This document shows, piece after piece, positions 1 through 8,900 of a stretch of DNA of 64,000 nt. Position numbers and translations under genes: made by a program. Positions within the stretch are counted from its first letter, which is position 1; each line of letters begins with the position of its first letter. Where the stretch lies: assembly GCA_037349315.1 (NCBI GenBank), contig JBAIAC010000027.1, positions 16,353,501 to 16,417,500 on the forward strand, in the 5' to 3' direction. The notes beneath the pieces were generated by a model that worked only from the letters and a program-made list of their open reading frames with translations, did no database searches and had not been told where the DNA came from. This DNA is from Chelydra serpentina. Its lineage: Eukaryota > Chordata > Testudines > Chelydridae.

Positions 1-228
1 TGGGAGCGAGTCTCAGCCTGGGCAGACAGATTTGCGCTAGCGTAACCCACACACCTTTCGGGTGTGCTGTTCTGTCCCATCTAGTGGCACCGAGACCACT
101 TAGAGAGAGAGTTAAAATGAGTCTGCTCTACAGCCTTAGCTAAGAGCCTTTTAGCTCATGCAGTAGAGGCTCATGCACTAAGCTCCAGAGGCCCCACGTT
201 CGATCCCGCCCGCCGACGACCAGGGCCT
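1..228 (+). repeat. tRNA-derived SINE remnant
   Basis: A tRNA-like head lies at about 148-213. It has an A-box-like stretch (TAGCTCATGCAGTAGAGG, 154-171) and a B-box-like stretch (GTTCGATCCC, about 199-208). The T-stem and acceptor stem do not pair, so this is a decayed SINE rather than a working tRNA gene. The purine-rich GAGAGAGAG block before it belongs to the same unit as far as I can judge. The left end is cut by the window. Confidence 0.6.
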
Positions 229-476
229 GTAGGTGTTACACTAAAAACAGCGGCATAGACGTTGCTGCACTGGCAGAGACTCACTCACAGCTACACTAAA
301 CCACACATTATCAAGTTAGGCCACCTGAGCTAAGACACAGGAGACTGGGTGGCTAGCTCGAGCCTCTGCAGCAACGTCCACACTGCTATTTTTACCATGC
401 TAGCTCAAGCCCAGTTAGCATGAGTCTGTCTATCCAGATTGGGAAGCTCGCATCCAGCTGCAGTGTAGCCATACCC
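229..476. mobile_element. Degenerate Harbinger-like palindromic MITE
   Basis: The right end reads CAGTGTAGCCATACCC and is followed by CTA, like the ends of the better preserved MITEs at 17353 and 57518. The two halves are imperfect inverted repeats: the stretch near 243-275 with GACGTTGCTGCA pairs with GCAGCAACGTCC near 369-380. The left end is diverged and its boundary is approximate. Confidence 0.5.
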
Positions 477-479
477 CTA

Positions 480-628
480 GTGGCTAGAGCACTGGATTGG
501 GACTCAGGAGATCTAGTTCTATTCCCAGCTGTGCTACTGACCTTGGACAAGTCACTTTCCCCTCTATATGCCTCAGTTTACCCGTCTGTAAAATGGGGGT
601 AATCATACTGACCTCCTTTGTAAAACAC
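480..628 (+). repeat. MIR-type SINE
   Basis: This has the typical MIR order: a short tRNA-like head, GACCTTGGACAAGTCACTT, then CCTCAGTTTACCCGTCTGTA and AAATGGGGGTAAT. It is on the plus strand and abuts the Harbinger-like MITE at 632. Confidence 0.8.
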
Positions 629-631
629 TTA

Positions 632-932
632 GGGCTGGTCCACACTAGGGCATGGGGGGTTGAACTAAGATACGCAACTTCAGCTACGTGAATAACGTAG
701 CTGAAGTCGAAGTATCTTAGTTCGAACTAAAAGGTACTTACCGCGGGTCCACACGCGGCAGGCAGGCAGGCTCCCCCGTTGACTCCGCGTACTCCTCTCG
801 CGGAGCAGGAGTACCTGTGTCGACGGCGAGCACTTCCGGGATCGATTTATCGCGTCTAGACAAGACGCGATAAATCGATCCCAGAAGATCGATTGCTTCC
901 CGCCGAACCAGGAAGTAAGTATAGACGTACCC
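632..932. mobile_element. Harbinger-like MITE, copy A
   Basis: The 301-bp element is flanked by TTA on both sides (629-631 and 933-935), the 3-bp target duplication typical of PIF/Harbinger. The ends are GGGCTGGTCCACAC and, inverted, GGGTACGTCTATAC. It holds two internal hairpins. One is around 663-727 (AAGATACGCAACTTCAGCTAC and its complement). The other is around 841-880 (TCGATTTATCGCGTCT and its complement). No coding capacity is seen. The family call rests on TSD length and end sequence. Confidence 0.8.
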
Positions 933-935
933 TTA

Positions 936-1850
936 GAGATCTATTGATGAAATATGCCTACATAGGAACTAGGTAGTATTATAAGGAACACTTCAGCTAT
1001 GTAAAATCTGCTGCCTTGGTGCTAGCATTCAGCTGTATTGGACTGTAAACGGTGTCTAATTTCAGTCTTAAAATCAGAGAAGCAGAGGTTGCAATGAAAT
1101 TTACTGGAGATCTCAGTTGTCATGGTACACACACCTCTCCTCTTTCTCTGTCTTTTTATTCTTCTGAAGGCAGAAATATAAAATAAAGTACCCCAATGGG
1201 AGCAGCTAGAGCACCAGGACAACCTAGATTGTATAGAAATTGTCAAAGGCTCTTCACATCAGTATGATTTCTGCTTCTATTACAGTAATTGATTTAGGAA
1301 ATAATCCCCTCAGTGCCCCTCTGTAAACTGTCTCTCTGACCAAAGGAACAAGTGTAAGAGGATTTGTTGCTGGTCTGATTATAAATTTGATCCAGAACAA
1401 ATGAACAAAAGTCATTTGTGCTGAGCATGACAGATTTCCCTTCTATAGATTTGTACTGCCTCTGTACTATTTGAGGTTAAATGCACAGTAACCTGACATT
1501 AATCCACGCTGCTTTCTGAAGCAGCATGTATTCAGTAGAGTCTGTCCAGCCACCATTACTCAGTGCCTTGGATTGCCAGTTTGCCCGAGACTGTGCTCCC
1601 AGGAGAGGAGAAAGAGAGTAAGATATTCTACAGTGGTAATAAGGGAAAATGCATAGAACCCAGCTAACAAATCCCTCTGTTATATTTTGCTTTCACTATC
1701 TTAATTTCTGAATGCAAAAACCTTGTTACAAAGTCAAAACGGACCAGTTACACTAGCGTAAATCCAGAGAAACTCCAACTGATTTGAATGAAGTTACTCT
1801 GGTTTACAATAGTGTAAGTGAGCATTATGCCTGTTTGGCCAGGAACTCTC
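936..1850. other. P2RX1 intron sequence, no gene seen
   Basis: This lies upstream of the first visible P2RX1 exon. I looked for the preceding exon (PALLREAENFT-like coding) and did not find it, so it should lie before base 1. A short stretch near 1745-1830 resembles the dispersed palindromic module described at 53228. Confidence 0.6.
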
Positions 1851-1853
1851 TTA

Positions 1854-2275
1854 GCCCTGGTCTACACTGGGGGATGGGGAATAAGATACGCAACTTCAGC
1901 TACAAGAACAGCGTAGCTGAAGTAGACGTATCTTAGGTCAACTTACCTCGCGTCCTCACGGCGCAGGGTCAACCGCCGTCGCTCCCCTATCAACTCCACT
2001 TCTGCCTCTTGCCGAGGTAGGGTGACCAGACAGCAAATGTGAAAAATCGGGACAGGGGGTGGGGGGTAATAGGATCCCATATAAGAAAAAGACCCAAAAA
2101 TCGGGACTGTCCCTATAAAATCAGGACATCTGGTCACCCTACGCCGAGGATGAGTACAGGAGTCGACAGCAGAGCGATCAGGGATCGATTTATCGCGTCT
2201 ACACTAGACACGATAAATCGATCCCCGATAGATCAATCACTACCAGCTGATCTGGCGCATAGTGTAGACGTACCC
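1854..2275. mobile_element. Harbinger-like MITE, copy B, interrupted
   Basis: Same family as the element at 632-932: TTA flanks at 1851-1853 and 2276-2278, the same AAGATACGCAACTTCAGCTAC hairpin and the same TCGATTTATCGCGTCTA hairpin (about 2185-2224). Its middle is split by a separate MITE at 2018-2141, so copy B was already in place when that element inserted. Confidence 0.85.
2018..2141. mobile_element. hAT-like MITE (TAGGGTGACC family) nested in copy B
   Basis: The ends are TAGGGTGACCAGA and, inverted, TAGGGTGACCAGA. Both sides carry an 8-bp near-duplication, TGCCGAGG (2010-2017) and CGCCGAGG (2142-2149), matching at 7 of 8 bases. Eight-base duplications are typical of hAT elements. Other copies lie at 11320 and 49560. 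Confidence 0.85.
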
Positions 2276-2539
2276 TTAGTAAGTGTTAGTACAGCACCTA
2301 GCACAATGGGACCTGTCCTGACTGTGGCATGTAAGTACTACTTCAATATAAACAAACAACAACAGAAACAATCTGGATCAAAGTGAATAAAATCTACTGT
2401 GTCCCTAATGGGTTATAGCTATAACCCTCTCTTCCACTGCTTTGAAAACAAACTTCTGAGCCTTGCCTCAATCCTTATTTCTGTCTCTAAATTATAAGTT
2501 TTGTGAAACAATGTACGTTCTTTGCTCTCGTGTTGCTGA

Positions 2540-2720
2540 TTTTAAAGCACGATGTTCACGATGGCCTAGCTTTTCGAAAGAGCTCTGTGTACCCGCTCAG
2601 GCATGGAGACAAGTGTCCAGATTTTCAAAAGAACTTGGCACGTTGGGTGCTGAACTCTTATGAGACTCTGGACATCAGCTGCTGGGTGGTGAGTAATGAG
2701 CTCATTTGAAAATCTGGCTT
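2540..2720. repeat. Dispersed TTTTCAAAAGA module
   Basis: Contains GATTTTCAAAAGAACTTGG, GGGTGCTGAACTCTT and TGAAAATCTGGC. Similar strings recur at about 14285-14430, 27310-27530, 43683-43740 and 55180-55265. This marks an old dispersed repeat that I cannot name with certainty. Confidence 0.5.
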
Positions 2721-2790
2721 TTTATACCAAAACGAATCATAAACTATCACATTTCATTCAGTTGACATGCAGATTCTTTTTTATTCACAG

Positions 2791-2932
2791 ACGCAACCTG
2801 GTGGAGGGCATTACCACGAGCTATCTGAAAAAATGCACCTACCACAAACACACAGATCCCTTTTGCCCTGTGTTTGAGCTGGGGTACATTGTGAAGGAAT
2901 CAGGACAAAATTTTCGTGCCCTGGCCCTTAAG
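2791..2932 (+). CDS. P2RX1: P2RX1 exon 7
   Basis: Acceptor TTTTTTATTCACAG precedes base 2791 and donor AAG|GTACAC follows base 2932. The exon is 142 bp, the usual length of P2X exon 7. The first base completes a codon from the missing upstream exon and the exon ends in phase 0. It encodes [15 protein letters not shown] and on to ESGQNF. The pair of cysteines ten residues apart ([11 protein letters not shown]) corresponds to the family disulphide Cys217-Cys227 in human numbering. This is part of the extracellular domain. Confidence 0.95.
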
Positions 2933-5900
2933 GTACACAGATTTCAACTGATGTTTGCTTCGGTCATGAGAGTGAGGGGGCATATGAGGTTGACCTGAAA
3001 TGGGTGGTGGTTGTTTTTTGGCTACTGAAGTGAAAAAAGTCATTAGCACAGCTCTATACTTTGATCCATAGTTCTGACCAATCACTATATATATTTTGCT
3101 TGCAGCAAAATCCAAACTTGGGAAATAGGAGTCAACAGGGCTGTTCTTGGTTACACTCCAAGCTGGAGGAGCAAATTCCAGCTCAGGGAGACATACTCCT
3201 GCTAGCTCTGACTGAGCTAGCATGCTGAAAGTAGAATGTAGCCTTGGTGGTGTGAGCAGCATGAGGGGCTAGATGCCCGGAGTATGTACCTAGCAAGCAT
3301 GTCTCCTCCAGCTCAAAGTGCGGACATACCATTAGACTACAGAGAAATATGGTCTAATCTGCAAAAAGAGGTCAGGAAAGGCAGAGCATTTCGTGCTCAT
3401 GTTAACAAGGATTGTGTGTATTTGCCACGTTGCTGATCACAAGGTGCTACAATGTTGTTTGTTTTAGAACAAATAAAGAGAGTTTTTTTCTGTCTCCACC
3501 CTTCTTATCCTGTTTGGCATTTGTATTGAGGAGCTCACTGCTTTGGTTCAGGCTTTTTTGCTTCCTTATTGCTTTTTGTTAACATTTCCCTTTCCACCTC
3601 CACAAGTTCACACACAAGCCACCTGTCTACATGTTAGCATCTTACACCGGGGAAGAGGAAGAGGTGAAATGTGTTACTATGGAGCTGGGTTGATGTTGCT
3701 CAGTTGATTAGATGGAAAATGACCTCCTGAATCCATCACTATCTAATCTGTCCCCTCCTCTTCCTCTCTCCTGACTAACCACAAGAATCTGATATGTTCT
3801 CTCCATCGCAGGCCCAGCCTCTAACAGCCTCATGAGTGACAGTTACAAGCCCATAGCTGTTGGGTACTAGCTACTGATCCACTGAACTGGCTAAAAAAGC
3901 TAGTAAAACACTGAATCCATGCTACTTACTGTATGCACAGAAATGGGGCCCATACATGAAGACACTGTACCTCCCTGTTTCCATTCTTTTTATTTGTTAT
4001 TGTATTTCCAATGGTAGCCCATTGTAACTGGTTGAGAGATTAATCTTTTCAGCTTGATTGGCCAGACCTGTCTGCTTAAGGGGTTACAAGTTTCTCTCTC
4101 CCTAATCCAAGAAGGAGCATCCCTACAGATGGGCATGAGCTGCAAAATTTAGATCCTTGCCTAGCCTGTACTGCAAATTTTAGTGATTTTCAGATGCAGG
4201 CTTTTGGCTTGGGCCTCTCTCTAATAATCACAAAATGAAAGTCCCTCCTCTCACAGACGCACACAGGACACAATCATTCTATCCACTAGCTTGAGCTGTG
4301 ACGTCAACCCTGTAGCCCCCCAGGCCCTAGTGGCAGGGGTCATAGCTTCTCAGGGTCATGCGTCTAGAAACAGGTTACTGAACAAAGGAGAGGCAATCTT
4401 GTGAGCACTACAGTGATATTATGTAAACAGCAGTAGTCACCACAGCTACCATGAGTAGGCTCCTGTATCCAACATCAGGACTTCCCAATGAAGCTCTTGA
4501 TCTGCTCTTTCCGAATGGAGCAGCATGATAGGGGGAGAGGCACTGGAGGCTCTACTAGTACGTGAGGGTGAGGCTAGTGTGTCATACAAAGAACCAGATG
4601 ATTGCAAGGTGGAATCCTATGTCACTGAGAGTCCTGGGTGAAGAGAGGGAAATAAATTGGCAGGACTATGTATCGTGGCTGGATCTCTGGTTCCTTGGTA
4701 GCATCTTTGGAGCCAGCTGTGGAGAGCGAGTTTATGGGGCTGGAAAGAGCATCCCTTTGCAAATTAAAAAGCTATCAAAACCAGGATGCAGCAGAGCATC
4801 CTGAGCAAAAATTCCTGCATGATAATGACGTGGGTATTTGCTGTCCTTTGTCGTATCTCTCGTAGGGCGGGGTTGTCGGTATCACCATAGACTGGGACTG
4901 TGACCTTGACTGGCCTGTGACATTCTGTAAACCGGTTTACCGGTTTCACGGACTTTATAATGATGACAATAACGTTTCACCGGGCTTCAACTTCAGGTAA
5001 GATGGCCCTATTATCTTCTGTTCAGCCTTCATATATAGTTTCTTTCATCCTGGAGGATCTCAAAGCACATTACAGGCTCTATAAAAGCAGGGATTACTCT
5101 CCCGGCTACCAAAATAAATGTCACCCCTGCATGTGTGAAGTGCAGCTGTTCGCTTTAGACCAGAAAGTGAAAATGCTCCACCTCCCTTTAATCAGCTGTC
5201 CTTCCTCTCCTCACACACCCAGGCACTCACTCCAGACTCCTAGCTAAAGCTGAGTGACACTGGGACCCTCTGCGGCAGGTTCCAATGCCAAGAGCAGGGC
5301 CAACCCCCTGGGACAAGAGCCGCTCCTGCAGGATGAGTGCAGAGTAGGCTTGTTCTCTGATCCTACCAGCCCCTCAGAGTTGGCAGTGCCATGCCAGCAG
5401 GTGCTGCTGAGAGTGGGGCAAGGAGAAGCGAAAGTATGCTAGCTGATGATTTTGGAGTCCCACCCCCCCATCAAATTTGGATGCTGGGTGGGCTGCAAAA
5501 AAAGACAACATGCAGTTGGTGGGTCAACTTAATAATACGTTCCAAATGTAGTAAGAGCACGAGTATATTCACTACACGTATTGTCAAGAACAAGGTATTT
5601 GTGAGTTGGGCCAAACTTTCCTAAAACCAGCCAGATACCCTCTAAACTGGTACCGCAGTGATCACACAAATTCCCACCTTGCATCCATTCACCCATTAGT
5701 GGTACAGGATTCTCAGTCGAATGCCTCATCATAGGTTGCCTAGCTATAGATATTGAAATACACACCCATTTTTTGTATTTGTTGATGTTATTCATTTCTT
5801 TAGATTTATACAATAGTAACAAATGCCCTGTGCACCATAACACTTAATTATTCTTCTTGTAATAACATAATACACCCAGTAGCATTAAACAACAAATGTT

Positions 5901-8900
5901 CAAACAGAGCAAATGAACTCATCTCATCTTAGTCAGCTGTGACATTTTCAGTTGAATATTTTCAGTTCATTCACTGACTTTGATTTGGTAGAGGTCAGCT
6001 TCAGGATAAAAATAATAGTAACTAACAAGGTGTTATCTAGCACTTTTCCTCATCTCTTATCCTCAAAGCACTTTACAAAGGATGTCAGTATTATTAGCCC
6101 CTTTTTCCAGATGGGGAAACTGAGGCACCGAGCAGGGAAGTGACTTGACCCAGGTCACCCAGCAGGGCAAGAGTCTCCCAAGTTCCAGTCCCTTCCTCTG
6201 TCCACTCAGTCACAAAAGTTCTAGTTTCTCAATTTTCTAAGTGTTTATATTAGTTTGGTTTATTTTTGTTTTCCAAAGACCATTTAACATATTATCTGTC
6301 TGATTGGAAAGGTATGCCAAATACTACAGAGATAATGGAACTGACTACAGGACTTTGTACAAGGTGTTTGGAATCCGGTTCGACATCCTGGTGAATGGAA
6401 AGGTAACATTCCATGTTAATTAATTTTAATTCACAGATTTCTCATCATCCTAGCTTTTAAATTCATTGCCAGTTCATATGGTGTTATATAATCCACCCCA
6501 GTATCTGAACCTAGTGCATCTCAGGGCCTTAGACTCAGAAGGAAGGTTGAATGAGAGTCAGGATGGTGTGTATGCCATTTCCATATATCCCTGAAGTTCA
6601 TTTAACGAAGTAGAGCGGTTGAATTGTTTCAGCAAACTTTGTAGAGATGGATATGATTTCTGCTAGAGTCCTGGGTGCTTCCTGCTGTGACAGAGCTCTC
6701 TCTCTCTCTCTCTAGATGCAAGTTAATAGATAAACTGCCAGTAGATGGCTCTTGGGAATATGTAGCATAGTTCCTGGTTTTGCCAATGGTTCTCTCTACA
6801 GCTATTTACACCAGTTCTTTACACAATGGCTGTTGAGCACTGCAAGGATGGTGTTTAAAAATTCGTGTTTAAAGATCCGTGTTTAAAGTCAGGCCCAGGT
6901 CACAGTCATTGTCAAATCTAATGGTTTGGTCAATCAGAAAGTAACCATTGTGAGCTGACGGTCTCTGTCTTTTCCTGGTGCCCACATCCCAGAATCACCC
7001 CTACTTTGATGGCACTCTGGTTGGCAGTCTCAGCACAGACACCAAGCGTGGGTGTGGAGATGGACTTGTCCCTTGTCACTAGAAAATGGTCTCTTTGGGA
7101 CTTGAGTAGTTGAGCACTGCGGGAGGAGCATAAGGAAAGTGTTCATTGGAACTGCCCATCCTGTTCCTGTTCTTTGCCTAAATAGAGAACTCCAGTTGCG
7201 TGGACAGAAATCCCCGTGTCTTCAGGAATGTTCAGTTCACAAAAGAAAAAGGAAGTAATGGCTTGATATCGAAAATGCCCAGTCACCCCACCTCCTTCTC
7301 TAGAAGGGTATCCACAGCTCCTGCATACCTTTGAGAGGGAGTGAACTCTTCTACCGGTAGCCACGCAAGGTTCCTTAGCAGGGTCATCCCTAGCCCTACT
7401 AGTTCCTTCCCCCTGCAGGATTCCTCTGCTTTATTAGGAGATCCTGCCTATTTTCTCTGTTTTATTCAGGCAGGTAAATTTGACATCATCCCAACGATGA
7501 CCACGATAGGCTCTGGCATTGGTATATTTGGAGTGGTGAGTATTGATATGTCCAGCCTGCATGTGAACATGCAAATTATTCTGCTTGTATGTGGCACTGA
7601 AGTGAAAGTGACTCTGAACTATAGCAAACTACCAGCTCCACGTAGGCATCCACCTGGCCCTTTAAATGTGGAAAATGCAAATAGAGAATAGAGAAGATAT
7701 TTCCTTGCAATAGAGCTCATCTGTCTCCAGATCCCCTAGATATGAACAAACCACAGTGCAATGGGAACTGATGTTAGATCAGATGGTCTGCATATCAGCT
7801 TGGGCTGCCATCTTGCTGGACCCAGTCAAGCTAAGGAAAGTCGGGCCTGGTCAATATTTTCATGGGAGACCTCCAAAAGAAACGCTGGAGCAAAGATTCT
7901 GGTTGATAGGTAGAGGTCTTCCTTCTGCATATGTACCAAACCAATACCCCAGCTTGGTATCCAGAGGTGCGGTTCTGTCTTTGAGGTGAGATACCACATT
8001 GGGATCCTGGCTGCTTGTGGCCATTAAAGACTGCATAGCACCTTTTGCAACAGTAAGGGTGTTAAACTTTGTGTGTTAGCCAAAGTACAGTTTAAATAAT
8101 TACATTCTGCCTACTTAAGTCCCCTGGCTTGAATCCTGCATGTATCACTTCAGTCCTAAACTATGGTACAGCATGACTGTGCACTGTTAAACAGCTGCCA
8201 TGCTCCACATCCAAAGTGGATGAAGTGACTGCTGTTTGCAAGGTGCTTTGGGATACTTTGGGCTGAATGTAGGGCTGAATGTTATAGACTCAGGAGATTG
8301 GTGCTGATACCTGGTTTAGAGGATCTAATACTTTAGGTGCTGCCCTAACCATGGTGTGGTTTCTGTGTCATGCTTTCTCTGATTTAAGGCATCTATAGTG
8401 TGTGATCTGCTCCTGCTGCACTTTCTCCCACGACGGGATTATTACAAACAGAGGAAATTCAAATATGCAGAAATGAAGACTCCCGTGTCTGTAAGTAACA
8501 ATTCATTCCTCTTTTACTTGAGACTGCAAAGGGCAGGAGGTATTTGTATGTGTGTTCATGTATAGAAATTATACAACAAATCTGAGTGTGTGTATGTATA
8601 TAAAAATATATTGGAGAGCAGCTAGACACTTCCTTCTCTGGATCGGTTGGCTCTAGTGTTTGTCAAATCCACATAACACTGAACAGAGACTAGAACCCAT
8701 GACCTTCAGCTCTGAAGTTACAAGACCCTTCTATATGAAGAATTTCCATTAGCTCTGTGCTTATTCCCTCAGTGGTCCAATCACTAAAGAGTGACAGTCA
8801 TGCGCCTGTGGGGTGAGGTTTTCAAAAGCAGTCAGTGTTTGAGCTAACTCTGCTATGACTGGAGTCAATGGCAAAACTCCCATTAGCTTCAGTGGGAGCA

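Noticed and set aside
148..213. Functional tRNA gene
   Set aside because: A- and B-box-like strings are present but the T and acceptor stems do not pair, so it is a tRNA-derived SINE head.
936..2790. P2RX1 exon 6
   Set aside because: I searched for coding similar to the ENFT...IKNSI region before exon 7 and found none, so it should lie upstream of the window.
7828..7873. 5S rRNA gene
   Set aside because: Only the central part matches, with mismatches, and it is fused to a SINE tail. It has neither 5S termini nor a T-run terminator in place.
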